DNA of 64,000 nt from Sporomusa sp. KB1 (GTDB lineage Bacteria > Bacillota > Negativicutes > Sporomusales > Sporomusaceae), in the NCBI RefSeq assembly GCF_007830295.1, contig NZ_VLKC01000002.1, positions 2,265,776-2,329,775 of the forward strand. The letters run 5' to 3'. This document shows, one piece after another, positions 43,045-52,905 of the stretch. Under the pieces are notes generated by a model. It was not told where the DNA came from and ran no database searches. It saw only the letters and a list, made by a program, of their open reading frames with translations. Position 1 is the first letter of the stretch. Each line of letters starts with the position of its first letter. The position numbers were made by a program, and so were the translations under genes.

Positions 43045-45498
43045 ATGCCAAAAGTATCTGTTATTACTCTGCCTGAAGAAATTCTTCAGGCACCACCGAT
43101 GAGGCCGTCAGCGGAATTGAGGCAAGAGGAGAAGCCGGTTTTTCAGGAATTTTTTGATTGGGTGAGGACCAGAGGAAAGGATCTGGTTTATCAGAACAAT
43201 TTGCCGCTGCATATCCTGGCACTCCTGCTTGGGCGGGTATCGTTACTGGGTGAGATGGCTCCATTCGGGCTAGCGCTCTTTGCTGCTGTTGCCAGTTTGG
43301 CCAGAGAGCGGGCAGCGGCTGTTGGGATTTGGGCTTTGGTCGGTGTGTTGAGTGCAGGTTTTTACCAGGAGGCGATCATATATCTGCTATCAATACTTTT
43401 ATATTGGCGTTTATCAGACAAGCTGACGCGGTATGAGAAAAAAATACAGGCTGTGCCGTTGTTTTTGTTTGGGTGCATGTTTTTAAGCGGTGCAGCACTT
43501 ATGCCGTGGCGGGATTTAAGTTTATACGGTATGTTGCTGGTGGTTTTGGATGCAACATTATGTATGATAGTGGCTTTTATTTTTCGTTATGGTGTGCCGT
43601 TATTTCTTACCAATACAAAGGAACAGCAGATCGAGTCTGAAAATCTGCTTGGTGGCACAATTATGCTGGCCATAGCGGTTGCTGGGTTGGGCAGTTTAAC
43701 GATATATGACTATAGTTTACGCAATATTGCAGGCTCACTTATTGCTATGACGCTGGCCTTTAGCGGTGGTTCGGGTGTGGGTGCTGCAGTGGGGGTGATT
43801 ACCGGACTGGTTATTGGGTTAAGTGATGGTGATGCGGCCACGGCCATTGCTATGTATGCTGTGGCAGGAATGATTGGCGGGGTATTCCGGGAACTGGGAA
43901 AACCGGCAGTGCTGCTTGGGTTTATGCTTGGGAGTGCCATCGCTGTGCTATATTTGGGACAACCAAGTCAGTTGTTGTTGGTTCTGATCGAGGTAACAGT
44001 TGCCGGAGCAGTCTTTATGTTGGTACCTGCTGCGAAACTGAGCCAGTGGCGGGAAAAATGTCTTGATGAGGTAGATGAGGGTAAGGTTGCCCAGCAAATG
44101 ATTTATGCAGCTGTAGGAAAACTGAATAATATTTCCTGTATTTTTGGTGATTTAGCCAAAACCTGCAGTGCTGACAGTGACGAGGAAGCGGCTGCTTATA
44201 ATGAAAAAATTAAAGAGGGACAATTAGCGCACCTGCTTACAGCTGTTGGAGAACGGATTTGCGGCCCCTGTGTACGGAGAAGTGAGTGCTGGGACCAGAA
44301 TTTTTATCTAACATATCAAGCTATGCTGGATATGCTAGCCTTAGCTGAAGCTGGGAAACTTAGAAATGGGACAATACCTGATATCATCAAAAGCTCGTGT
44401 GTTAACCGGCAAGTGCTATTTGAACTTATTAATCAGGCCGCAGAAACCAACCAGACCCATTGGTATTGGCACAAAAAAATAGCAGAGTGCCGTCAGACGG
44501 CTGTAGAGCAACTGCAAGCAACAGGAGTAATTATTGGCAATCTGGTACAAGAACTGAAAAGGGGGCCACAGACAGACAGGGAGGTTGCTGAGATGCTGGC
44601 AGACCAGGCTGCTGAGCTAGGGTGTCCGCTTAGCGCAGTACAGGTAATTAGTGAACAAGGCAAGGTTATGGTAGCAGCACAAAAAACGGCCTGTGATGGG
44701 ACACGGGAATGTATCAATACGATATTGCCGGTAACGTCCAATTTGTTACAGGAGAAAATGATATTACATGCCGACTGTGGCAATAAAATTCGGCATAAAA
44801 ATTGTAAACTAACTATGGAACTGGATGAACGGTATCATGTGGAAACTGGTATGGCGACAGCCGCCAAAGCTGAAAGCCAGGTTTCTGGCGATACCTGTGT
44901 GGTTCAGTCAGTCAGTCGGGGTCGAACAGCACTTATTTTGAGTGATGGAATGGGTAGTGGTGAAGCCGCCGCTAACAGTAGTGGTCAGGCTGTTAGCTTT
45001 TTGCAGCGATTATTGGCAGCAGGCTTTGATGTAGATACGGCTGTAAAGATGGTTAATTCGATGTTGCTGATAAAAATGCCAGGTGATACCTTTGCTACTG
45101 TTGATATGGCAGTAGTCGACACATTTACCGGCAAAACTGAGTTCTTGAAGGTCGGTTCGGCTCCCAGTTATATTAAACGAGTCCGGGAGGTGACGACAAT
45201 TAACCCGGTATCGCCACCTATAGGGATATTAGAGCATGTCGAAATTGAGCCTGTTAGACGCGTATTGGCTCCAGGTGATATTGTGATTATGGTGAGTGAT
45301 GGTGTTACAGATGCTGTCCATGGTACTGATAACGACTGCTGGGTAGCTAATTTCCTGCGTCGCACAGGCAGTGAACGTCCGCAAGATATTGCTGATAGGC
45401 TGTTACGGCAGGCCATTCACTTATCTGGCGGTATAGCAAAGGATGATATGGCTGTGCTGGTAGCCAGGGTAACAGACAGGCCAGGAATTGTTCAATAA
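43045..45498 (+). CDS. spoIIE: stage II sporulation protein E (PP2C phosphatase)
   Basis: An 817-residue protein. Residues about 50-330 hold ten membrane helices, the middle region (about 340-590) corresponds to the FtsZ-interacting and regulatory part and has a cysteine group (CGPCVRRSEC), and the C-terminal PP2C-type phosphatase carries LSDGMGSGEAA (about 631) and VSDGVTDAV. SpoIIE dephosphorylates SpoIIAA to free sigma-F in the forespore and helps place the polar septum. ATG 43045 follows AGGGGTGA. Confidence 0.95.
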   Translation: MPKVSVITLPEEILQAPPMRPSAELRQEEKPVFQEFFDWVRTRGKDLVYQNNLPLHILALLLGRVSLLGEMAPFGLALFAAVASLARERAAAVGIWALVGVLSAGFYQEAIIYLLSILLYWRLSDKLTRYEKKIQAVPLFLFGCMFLSGAALMPWRDLSLYGMLLVVLDATLCMIVAFIFRYGVPLFLTNTKEQQIESENLLGGTIMLAIAVAGLGSLTIYDYSLRNIAGSLIAMTLAFSGGSGVGAAVGVITGLVIGLSDGDAATAIAMYAVAGMIGGVFRELGKPAVLLGFMLGSAIAVLYLGQPSQLLLVLIEVTVAGAVFMLVPAAKLSQWREKCLDEVDEGKVAQQMIYAAVGKLNNISCIFGDLAKTCSADSDEEAAAYNEKIKEGQLAHLLTAVGERICGPCVRRSECWDQNFYLTYQAMLDMLALAEAGKLRNGTIPDIIKSSCVNRQVLFELINQAAETNQTHWYWHKKIAECRQTAVEQLQATGVIIGNLVQELKRGPQTDREVAEMLADQAAELGCPLSAVQVISEQGKVMVAAQKTACDGTRECINTILPVTSNLLQEKMILHADCGNKIRHKNCKLTMELDERYHVETGMATAAKAESQVSGDTCVVQSVSRGRTALILSDGMGSGEAAANSSGQAVSFLQRLLAAGFDVDTAVKMVNSMLLIKMPGDTFATVDMAVVDTFTGKTEFLKVGSAPSYIKRVREVTTINPVSPPIGILEHVEIEPVRRVLAPGDIVIMVSDGVTDAVHGTDNDCWVANFLRRTGSERPQDIADRLLRQAIHLSGGIAKDDMAVLVARVTDRPGIVQ

Positions 45499-45504
45499 CT
45501 ATGG

Positions 45505-45700
45505 AAAAGAAGGGGCTGTCGCAAAATACTTTTTAAGTTATCCACAGCCCTTAAAATTAATGATAATACTGAAAAAGTGGTATAAATTTAGCTTTTAAAT
45601 CGCTATTTATACCACTTTTCCTATTATTTATAGTTTCATTTTATATAATTAAGCCATTATTTATGGAAGATTTTGTCTTAGTGCGACAGCCTCTTCTTTA
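45505..45700. mobile_element. MITE-like non-autonomous element
   Basis: About 196 bases bounded by 19-base inverted repeats (45505-45523 and 45682-45700, 17 matches) containing GGCTGTCGCA, a sequence style seen at insertion-sequence ends. Inside is a second palindrome, AAAAGTGGTATAAAT at 45573-45587 with its complement at 45605-45619. There is no open frame. No clear target duplication could be seen. It sits directly after spoIIE, so part of it may also act as a terminator. Confidence 0.6.
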
Positions 45701-45708
45701 TCTTGGAT

Positions 45709-45808
45709 ACGAGTCAAGACTCCCGCCTCTATAGGCGGCGTTAATTCAGGTGGAGTAGACTCTCCAACTGAATCTCCAATGTTTCAGCTATGCTGAAACG
45801 AGTTCACT
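45709..45808 (+). repeat. dispersed multi-hairpin repeat, family A, full copy
   Basis: Second full copy of the repeat at 19066-19171, same orientation, starting ACGAGTCA and ending AGTTCACT. It lies between the MITE-like element and the stop codon of the minus-strand gene, overlapping that stop by a few bases. Confidence 0.8.
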
Positions 45809-46424
45809 GCAAATTAGCAGTGAACGGGTCTGGCTTCTCAAAGCCTGCAAGCGGAATGCGTTTATAAGGTAACTTTACTAACATTTGCTCTGTAAGATCT
45901 TTAAAAATTATATCTATATTTGTGTCAATGCTTTCTGACTCTCTATCGTATTTAACTACTTTAATCATGTCAAATCTGTCTAATAGGGAAGAGTAAGCGT
46001 AACATTTCAACACAATATCAGATTCAATATATGTTTCATCAAACCAAAAGGTATGCATTCTGTCCTGCCGGACTTGCGACAATTCAACAACAACGACAAG
46101 GTCGGCAGATAAATTAGCCGCAAGTTTGGCCAAGACTTTTTCATCAGTTAGGCGGGAAGTTTTATGTTCAGCCAAATAGGTTTTGGCAGCTTTTTGCACT
46201 GTATCAGCAGGGAGCAATGAATAATAGGGGTACTTGAAAGGTTTTATTATGGTGCTTTGTATTACATGAATATCATCCAGATAACGAAAGTTGGCTGTGT
46301 TAATTGGCGGTAAAACGGCCACATTGATAGGTTTTATCGCAAAGGTGGGAAACGGAACAGCACAAAGGACTAGCAATAAGAGCAATAGCTTAACAAAAAA
46401 TATCTCAGTTTGCCGAATAGACAT
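45804..46424 (-). CDS. exported protein of unknown function
   Basis: A 206-residue protein with a clear signal peptide (hydrophobic about 10-26, then FAIKP). I do not recognise it securely. The mature part starts INVAVLPPINT, a strand-turn pattern found in secreted CsgG/GNA1162-like proteins and other envelope factors, followed by mixed alpha/beta sequence. No catalytic motif is evident. An AAAGGA site lies 13 bases before the ATG. It is the only minus-strand gene between 38.7 kb and the right end, bordered by a MITE-like element and a repeat, so it may be a later arrival. Confidence 0.55.
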   Translation of the reverse strand: MSIRQTEIFFVKLLLLLLVLCAVPFPTFAIKPINVAVLPPINTANFRYLDDIHVIQSTIIKPFKYPYYSLLPADTVQKAAKTYLAEHKTSRLTDEKVLAKLAANLSADLVVVVELSQVRQDRMHTFWFDETYIESDIVLKCYAYSSLLDRFDMIKVVKYDRESESIDTNIDIIFKDLTEQMLVKLPYKRIPLAGFEKPDPFTANLQ

Positions 46425-46668
46425 AGGTAAATTCAGTCCTTTCGTAGGTATTTGGGCTAGTTGCTTATTATATTATACAGTATTATGCAAGCTACTGATG
46501 CATAATTCTGAAACATTGTGCCATACTAGGAATTGCAGATGGGTCTAAGTGGCAACTACTATGCAGCAGAAACAAAGTAATTGCAGTTTTGATTGACGTC
46601 AAGGAGTTGATTAACTTGAAAATATATCTGATTATACTGCCGGCAGCCTTATGTACAGGTCTGAGAAT

Positions 46669-47577
46669 ATGAGCCTGCGTGTGGGAGTGCCGCAAGGGTT
46701 ATTACATTTCCAGTATGGAACTGTATGGGAACGGTTTTTGTCTGAATTAGGAGCTGAAGTGGTACTATCTGGTGAAACCTCGCGGCATACACTTGATTGT
46801 GGGAGTGTTCTTGATGAGATGTGTCTGCCGGCAAAGGTTTTTTTCGGCCATGCCTATCAGTTGCGTGATAAGGTAGACTATTTGTTTTTGCCGCGAATTG
46901 TTAGCATTCGGCAGGGGCAGTACACTTGTCCGAAGATTATTGGCATGCCTGATGTGCTGAGAAATAATGTGGGTCAGCTGCCGCCCATTATTGATACAAA
47001 TATCGATATGCGGAAAAAAAGCAGGCCGTTGTACCAAGCTATTGTTACAATCGGACAGTTGTTTGGCTGCGGTGTAGTCGCAAGTCTGTATGCCTGGTTT
47101 AGGGCGTGGCAGTACCGGGCACGAACACAGCCTGTGGGATGGGCTTATGATGGGCGTCCACGGCTTGCTCTTATTGGTCACCCCTATATCATCTATGATC
47201 GCCAGGTTAGTCTTGATACTTTGAAAAAACTCAGCAGACTAGGGATGCAGGTTGTTACTCCGGAAATGGTGGAACCCGAAGAAATTAACCGTGCTGCGGC
47301 AAAACTGGAGAAAAAAATTTTTTGGTCTAATAGTCATACGCTTGCTGGTGCGGCTATGGCACTCATGTCAGGGAGCCGCTCCTTAAGCGGCATTATTTTC
47401 ATGACCTGCTTTGCATGTGGACCAGATGCGTTGGTAGGGGAACTTATTCGGCAACAAGCCAGCCAGCTAAATATTCCCTGCCTGCAGCTGTCACTTGATG
47501 AGCATACGGCAGAGGCCGGTTTAATTACACGGCTGGAGGCCTTTAGCGACATGGTTAAGCGGAGGCAAAATACATGA
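46669..47577 (+). CDS. acyl-CoA dehydratase activase-related protein (DUF2229), first of pair
   Basis: A 302-residue protein of the DUF2229 type, a domain found in large fusions with the ATP-dependent activator of 2-hydroxyacyl-CoA dehydratases. It starts VGVPQGLLHFQYGTVWERFLSELG and has cysteines in DCGSVLDEMCLP (Cys44, Cys52), YTCPK (Cys87) and TCFACGPDA, which could bind an iron-sulfur cluster. The ATPase activator domain is absent. Start chosen at ATG 46669 by family similarity; ATG 46651 is possible. Its stop overlaps the next start (ATGA). Confidence 0.75.
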   Translation: MSLRVGVPQGLLHFQYGTVWERFLSELGAEVVLSGETSRHTLDCGSVLDEMCLPAKVFFGHAYQLRDKVDYLFLPRIVSIRQGQYTCPKIIGMPDVLRNNVGQLPPIIDTNIDMRKKSRPLYQAIVTIGQLFGCGVVASLYAWFRAWQYRARTQPVGWAYDGRPRLALIGHPYIIYDRQVSLDTLKKLSRLGMQVVTPEMVEPEEINRAAAKLEKKIFWSNSHTLAGAAMALMSGSRSLSGIIFMTCFACGPDALVGELIRQQASQLNIPCLQLSLDEHTAEAGLITRLEAFSDMVKRRQNT

Positions 47578-48689
47578 TTGTAACTTTTCCCCATATGGGA
47601 ACGCTGAGTATTGTCTTAAAAGCATTATTTACTCAGCTGGGATGTCAGGTTTTGGTGCCGCCGCCCATTACGAAACACACGATGGAGCTTGGGACAAGGG
47701 TATCGCCTGAAACGGTATGTCTGCCATTTAAGCTGACCTTAGGCAACTTTATTGAGGCCCTGGAGCAAGGAGCCGATACGTTGGTAACTTGTGGCGGCGA
47801 CGGCCCTTGCCGTCTTGGCTATTATGGGGTTATTCAAAAAAGAATTTTGGAACAGTTAGGCTATCAGTTCAGGATGATTACAGTGGAGCCTAACTTGATA
47901 GAATCTTACCGGCAGCTAAAGTTTGTTGCTCCCCATACAAGCTGGCACCAACTATATAAGGCATTTCAACTGGCGGGTGCTAAGATGAATCTTTTGGATG
48001 ATATTAGTTGCGAGGCTAATCGTCTCAGGGCTGGTGAGTCTGTACGCGGTTCCGTAAATCTACTATGGGAACAGGCTGTCAGGGAGATTGATCTAGCAGA
48101 AAGCTGCCTGGCGCTCAAGGGCTTGCGGGAAGATTTGTTGCAAAAATTACAGGCGGTAAGGGTAGTGCAACCGTTAAATCCCCTGCGGGTTGCTATTGTG
48201 GGGGAGATATATGTAATGCTTGAACCTTTTGTCAATCAGAATCTGGAGCGCCGCCTTGGTGACATGGGGGTTGAGGTCTCGAAGACATTGCTTTTAAGCG
48301 ATTATGTTAAAGGACATTTGTTGCGCCGGCAAAGCTATTTGGAACTTTATAAAAAGCTGTCGACTATAGCGGCACCTTATCTTGGTCACTATGTTGGCGG
48401 GCACGGTCTGAAAAGTATTGCGTATACTATTTTAAAAAAGCAACAAGGTTTTGATGGAATTATTCAGGTCTATCCATTTACCTGTATGCCGGAAGTGGTA
48501 GCCAAGAATATTTTGCCCAAGGTTAGTCAAGACATAGACATGCCAGTACTTACGCTTGCCTATGATGAGCAGACTGGTGAGGCTGGTGTTATGACAAGAC
48601 TGGAAGCTTTTATTGATTTATTAAAATATCGGCAGACTAAGCTGCGACAGACTATCAAAATCGACAGTGAACTATCGATTCTGCATTAA
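47574..48689 (+). CDS. acyl-CoA dehydratase activase-related protein (DUF2229), second of pair
   Basis: A 371-residue relative of the preceding gene, coupled by a four-base overlap. Cysteines occur at matching places: VCLPFKL (Cys49), TCGGDGPCRLGYY (Cys73, Cys79) and PFTCMPE. The shared E-x-CLP motif suggests a common metal site, and the two proteins probably form a complex. No dehydratase alpha/beta genes or activator ATPase lie nearby, so the target reaction is unknown. A terminator follows. Confidence 0.75.
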   Translation: MIVTFPHMGTLSIVLKALFTQLGCQVLVPPPITKHTMELGTRVSPETVCLPFKLTLGNFIEALEQGADTLVTCGGDGPCRLGYYGVIQKRILEQLGYQFRMITVEPNLIESYRQLKFVAPHTSWHQLYKAFQLAGAKMNLLDDISCEANRLRAGESVRGSVNLLWEQAVREIDLAESCLALKGLREDLLQKLQAVRVVQPLNPLRVAIVGEIYVMLEPFVNQNLERRLGDMGVEVSKTLLLSDYVKGHLLRRQSYLELYKKLSTIAAPYLGHYVGGHGLKSIAYTILKKQQGFDGIIQVYPFTCMPEVVAKNILPKVSQDIDMPVLTLAYDEQTGEAGVMTRLEAFIDLLKYRQTKLRQTIKIDSELSILH

Positions 48690-48711
48690 CAAAGGTCAAG
48701 AGCACTGAATT

Positions 48712-48740
48712 ACAGGGCGAATACGCCCTGTTCCTTTTTT
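48712..48740 (+). terminator. terminator before tilS
   Basis: Eight-base stem (48712-48719 with 48724-48731), four-base loop, then TCCTTTTTT. Confidence 0.85.
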
Positions 48741-48853
48741 GCTAGGTATAGGGATAATGGTTAATTAAGGCAGGAGATTTCGCTTTGCGGCGCGAATGAA
48801 AAACTAAAATGCCAACAAAGACTAACACAAGTAGGAAGCCGGGGATAGTAAAA

Positions 48854-50245
48854 ATGCTTGATAAGGTAAAAACATGGATTAACAACTACCGGCTCGTTAA
48901 GCCAGGCGGTCGAATTTTGGCCGCCTGTTCGGGTGGGCCGGATTCGCTGGCCCTGGTTCACATTCTACATAGGCTGAAAGACGAGCATGGTTTTAGTTTG
49001 GCTGTGGCCCATGTAAATCACATGCTGCGCCCGGAAGCGCCCGAGGAAGCCGAATTTGTTGAGGCTTTTTCAACTAGCCTTGGATTAAAGTGTTTCGTTA
49101 CGGCTATCGATGTATCAGCCTATAGTAAGGCTAATAAAATATCATCACAGGAGGAGGCCGCGCGGCTACTTAGATATCAGTGCTTGCGCAGTATTGCCGC
49201 CGCGTGGGGCGGTGCACAGATTGCTACAGGCCATCACCGCGATGACCAAGTGGAAACCGTACTGCTTAATTTCTTGCGCGGGGCAGGTAGTGGTGGGCTT
49301 AGGGGGATGAAACCTTTAAACGGTGATGTTATGCGCCCACTGCTTGCGGTCAGTCGTCCGGAGATTGAGGCTTATTGTGAGGAACAGGGGTTGCAGCCAC
49401 GGCGTGACAGCTCAAATTTTACGACAGAGTATCGGAGGAATCGGATTAGATTAGAGCTATTGCCTGTTTTGGAGAAAAGTTACAATCCGGCCATTCGGGA
49501 GGCCATCTGGCGGTTGGCTTCGTTGGCAGGTGATGAACACGACTATATTCGCGGGGAAGCTGCCAAGCTATGGGGCAAAGTGGCGATAGCGGGCGACTGC
49601 GTAGCTATTGAAAGCCAGGGATTAGCCGCGTTACCCACAGCCTTGCAGCGAGAGTTAATCAGGCAGGCAATTGAGAAAAAACGTGGTGCCCTGACAGGAA
49701 TAAGCTTTGAGCATGTGGAAAAATTACTTACTATGGCACTTTTCGGCACAGTAGGTTCTTTGTTGACCTTACCTGGCGGTTTTATTGCCAGAAAAACATA
49801 TGCAGGTCTTGTGGTGGAGAATGGCGCTTTGTATCAATCTAAGCCTGTGCGTACAAAAAAGCTTGAACCAGTAACGGTTGTGATACCTGGTAGTACCACT
49901 ATTGGTAGCAGTACAATAGTGGCAGAGCTGGTGACAGCATTGCCGCTAAAAAAAGGAAAAAATAGTGCAGTCTTTGATTTTGTAAAGTTGACCTTGCCGC
50001 TCATTGTGCGGTCAAGAGTGCCTGGGGATAGATTTCGTCCAGCAGGACTTAATGGCAGCAAAAAACTCAAAAATTTCTTTATTGATTATAAGGTTCCAGA
50101 AGCGGTGCGGGACTATGTTCCCATTGTTGCTGACCAACAAGAAATTATCTGGGTTGCCGGTTATCGCCAAAGTGAGCATGCCCGGATTACTGAAACTACG
50201 AAAAAAATCTTGCAGCTTACCATTACTAAACAGGAGGAATTTTGA
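48854..50245 (+). CDS. tilS: tRNA(Ile)-lysidine synthase
   Basis: Modifies C34 of tRNA-Ile(CAU) to lysidine so that AUA is read as isoleucine; essential. The 463-residue protein has the PP-loop SGGPDS (26-31), the ATGHHRDDQVETVL motif, a TilS substrate-binding middle domain and a C-terminal domain ending in GYRQSEHARIT. ATG 48854 is preceded by GGGGATAG; the frame is open to 48809. It is followed by hpt and ftsH as in Bacillus. Confidence 0.95.
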   Translation: MLDKVKTWINNYRLVKPGGRILAACSGGPDSLALVHILHRLKDEHGFSLAVAHVNHMLRPEAPEEAEFVEAFSTSLGLKCFVTAIDVSAYSKANKISSQEEAARLLRYQCLRSIAAAWGGAQIATGHHRDDQVETVLLNFLRGAGSGGLRGMKPLNGDVMRPLLAVSRPEIEAYCEEQGLQPRRDSSNFTTEYRRNRIRLELLPVLEKSYNPAIREAIWRLASLAGDEHDYIRGEAAKLWGKVAIAGDCVAIESQGLAALPTALQRELIRQAIEKKRGALTGISFEHVEKLLTMALFGTVGSLLTLPGGFIARKTYAGLVVENGALYQSKPVRTKKLEPVTVVIPGSTTIGSSTIVAELVTALPLKKGKNSAVFDFVKLTLPLIVRSRVPGDRFRPAGLNGSKKLKNFFIDYKVPEAVRDYVPIVADQQEIIWVAGYRQSEHARITETTKKILQLTITKQEEF

Positions 50246-50247
50246 AT

Positions 50248-50799
50248 ATGAGTAATAATATGATGGATGATCTGGAGAAGATATTATTTAGTGAGACAGA
50301 TGTGGCTAGCCGGATTAAAGAATTGGGCGAAGCAATTACCCAAGATTATGCAGGCAAAGAAATATTGATGATTGGTGTTTTGCGGGGCGCGGTAATCTTT
50401 ATGGCTGATTTGGCTCGGGCTATCAAGTTGCCGGTAGCCATTGACTTTATGGCTGTATCGAGCTATGGCTCTACTACTTCCTCAAGCGGCGTTGTTAGGA
50501 TTTTAAAGGATCTTGATGAGGATGTGGAGAATAAGCATGTGCTTATCGTAGAAGACATTATTGACTCAGGGTTGACGTTAAACTATCTCATGGAAAATTT
50601 GTGGTCCCGTAAACCAGCCAGTATTAAGATCTGTACGCTCTTAAATAAGCCTGATCGCCGGAAGGTGGAGGTGCCGATTGCTTACAATGGTTTTACTATT
50701 CCTGACTACTTTGTTGTTGGCTATGGACTAGACTTTGCGGAAAAATATCGCAACTTCCCTTTTATCGGGGTACTAAAACCAGAAACGTACGAGGGATAA
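50248..50799 (+). CDS. hpt: hypoxanthine phosphoribosyltransferase
   Basis: A 183-residue purine salvage enzyme making IMP/GMP from base and PRPP. The PRPP-binding motif is VLIVEDIIDSGLTL and the C-terminal YVVGYGLDFAEKYRN-type stretch is present (here YFVVGYGLDF). ATG 50248 has AGGAGG ten bases upstream, inside the end of tilS. The tilS-hpt-ftsH order is typical. Confidence 0.96.
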   Translation: MSNNMMDDLEKILFSETDVASRIKELGEAITQDYAGKEILMIGVLRGAVIFMADLARAIKLPVAIDFMAVSSYGSTTSSSGVVRILKDLDEDVENKHVLIVEDIIDSGLTLNYLMENLWSRKPASIKICTLLNKPDRRKVEVPIAYNGFTIPDYFVVGYGLDFAEKYRNFPFIGVLKPETYEG

Positions 50800-50813
50800 A
50801 TGTTTTTCCTTAA

Positions 50814-50842
50814 TTGTCAATTTTTATTTAGTATGCTATAAT
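50814..50842 (+). promoter_or_regulatory. sigma-A promoter of ftsH
   Basis: TTGTCA at 50814-50819, 17-base spacer and TATAAT at 50837-50842 with an upstream TGC (extended -10). Gives a leader of about 60 bases. Confidence 0.72.
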
Positions 50843-50909
50843 TATGCGATATGAATGGTAACAGGTCTCTAATGCCGTTTGTGTGGTCCAGCGAGAGGAG
50901 GGCTACTTG

Positions 50910-52829
50910 TTGAACAAGTTTTTTCGAAATGTCAGTTTTTACTTGTTGATTATCATTATAGCCATATCGATAATCGACTACTATTCATCACGGACGACAC
51001 CCAAGCAGGAAGTTAGTTACACTCAATTCCTGAAACAAGTTGAAGAGCAAAAGGTTGAGCGGGTAACCATTGTCGACAATACTATTCGCGGCAAACTACA
51101 GGATGGTCAGGAGTTCTCTACCATTACTCCAAACGATCCGACGCTAATCAACCAGCTTAGGGAAAAAGGTGTTGATATTAAGGCGGAACAGCCGCCGCAG
51201 CCACCGTGGTGGACAACAATTTTTTCATCTATTTTGCCAATTCTCTTGTTAATTGGTGTGTGGTTTTTTATCATGCAGCAGACACAAGGTGGCGGTAACC
51301 GGGTTATGTCTTTTGGTAAATCCCGGGCTAAACTGCATGGTGAGGATAAGACTAAGGTCACATTTAGTGATGTGGCTGGAGCTGATGAAGCCAAGCAGGA
51401 TCTGGAAGAGGTCGTTGAATTCTTAAAGCATCCCAAGAAATTCAATGATTTAGGGGCGCGTATCCCTAAAGGTGTACTCTTATTTGGGCCGCCAGGCACA
51501 GGTAAAACGTTACTAGCTCGTGCAGTAGCCGGTGAAGCGGGTGTACCCTTCTTTAGTATTAGTGGTTCCGACTTTGTGGAAATGTTTGTCGGTGTTGGTG
51601 CGTCCAGGGTGCGGGACTTGTTTGAACAAGCTAAGAAAAGTGCTCCCTGTATTGTGTTTATTGACGAAATTGATGCTGTTGGCCGCCAGCGGGGCGCAGG
51701 TCTGGGCGGTGGTCATGACGAGCGTGAACAGACTCTAAACCAGCTGCTTGTTGAAATGGATGGTTTTGGGGTTAATGAAGGCATTATTATTATTGCTGCC
51801 ACCAACCGCCCTGATATTCTTGACCCGGCACTCTTGCGTCCTGGGCGGTTTGACCGCCAGATTGTGGTTGATCGTCCTGATGTCAAAGGTCGTCAGGAAA
51901 TACTTAAGGTGCATACCAAAGGCAAGCCTGTCGGCGAGAATGTTGATCTGGATGTTTTGGCGCGGCGCACCCCTGGTTTTACTGGCGCTGACTTAAGCAA
52001 CCTGGTTAACGAAGCAGCGTTATTAGCAGCTAGACGCAGTAAACGGCGTATTGAAATGCCGGAAATGGAAGAAGCCGTTGAGCGGGTCGTAGCAGGACCT
52101 GAACGCAAATCTAAGGTCATTAGTGATAAAGAAAAAAGGCTGACTGCTTATCATGAAGCTGGTCATGCTCTTGTTGGCATGATGCTTACCCATACTGATC
52201 CTGTGCATAAAGTATCTATTATTCCTCGCGGACGGGCAGGCGGTTATACACTGATGCTGCCGAAGGAAGACCGTTACTATGCTACCAAGACTGAGCTTTT
52301 AGAGCAACTTAATACACTCCTTGGTGGGCGCGTTGCTGAGGCTGTTGTATTGGGTGAAATCAGCACTGGCGCGCAAAATGATTTGGAACGTGCTACTGAT
52401 TTGACACGTAAGATGATTACCGAGTACGGTATGAGTGAAGTTTTAGGTCCGATTACCTTTGGTCGCCGCCAGGAACAACAAGTTTTCCTGGGACGGGATA
52501 TTTCCCGTGATCGCAATTATAGCGAAGAAGTAGCTTCTTCAATTGATAAGGAAGTTAGGCGGTTGATTGATGCGGCCTATGCTAAAACCGAAGAGATGCT
52601 TAGAGATAATATTGATAAGCTGCATCTAGTTGCCGAGGCTCTTTTAGAACGTGAAACCCTCGAAGGTGAGGAATTAGCGCAACTGCTTAACCAAGGAAAA
52701 ATAACTAAAAAGCAAAATGATAGTGATGATAATTCGCCGCCTGCTGATATACCACCAGTTACGGCACAAACTGATCCAGATACCGAAACGGGACCCAAAA
52801 TTGTCTATAGTTTTGGTTTGGCTGAATAA
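50910..52829 (+). CDS. ftsH: ATP-dependent zinc metalloprotease FtsH
   Basis: A 639-residue membrane AAA+ protease that removes damaged membrane proteins and regulatory factors. Two N-terminal membrane segments (about 6-24 and 108-128) flank the extracytoplasmic domain. The AAA domain has Walker A GPPGTGKT (193-200) and [13 protein letters not shown]; the protease has HEAGH (415-419). TTG 50910 is chosen since AGGAGGG is seven bases upstream and [12 protein letters not shown] matches family starts; GTG 50883 opens the frame earlier. Confidence 0.96.
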   Translation: MNKFFRNVSFYLLIIIIAISIIDYYSSRTTPKQEVSYTQFLKQVEEQKVERVTIVDNTIRGKLQDGQEFSTITPNDPTLINQLREKGVDIKAEQPPQPPWWTTIFSSILPILLLIGVWFFIMQQTQGGGNRVMSFGKSRAKLHGEDKTKVTFSDVAGADEAKQDLEEVVEFLKHPKKFNDLGARIPKGVLLFGPPGTGKTLLARAVAGEAGVPFFSISGSDFVEMFVGVGASRVRDLFEQAKKSAPCIVFIDEIDAVGRQRGAGLGGGHDEREQTLNQLLVEMDGFGVNEGIIIIAATNRPDILDPALLRPGRFDRQIVVDRPDVKGRQEILKVHTKGKPVGENVDLDVLARRTPGFTGADLSNLVNEAALLAARRSKRRIEMPEMEEAVERVVAGPERKSKVISDKEKRLTAYHEAGHALVGMMLTHTDPVHKVSIIPRGRAGGYTLMLPKEDRYYATKTELLEQLNTLLGGRVAEAVVLGEISTGAQNDLERATDLTRKMITEYGMSEVLGPITFGRRQEQQVFLGRDISRDRNYSEEVASSIDKEVRRLIDAAYAKTEEMLRDNIDKLHLVAEALLERETLEGEELAQLLNQGKITKKQNDSDDNSPPADIPPVTAQTDPDTETGPKIVYSFGLAE

Positions 52830-52843
52830 CGCTATTGATGTCA

Positions 52844-52882
52844 AATAACAGCAGGGGGATATTCCCTGCTGTTATTGTTATT
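52844..52882 (+). terminator. terminator after ftsH
   Basis: Thirteen-base stem (52844-52856 with 52864-52876) followed by GTTATTT. Confidence 0.85.
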
Positions 52883-52905
52883 TAAAATTAGACTGGAGGG
52901 CTAAT

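Noticed and set aside
45538-45546. Perfect DnaA box TTATCCACA
   Set aside because: Single copy inside the MITE-like element; no cluster of boxes or AT-rich unwinding region, so not an origin.
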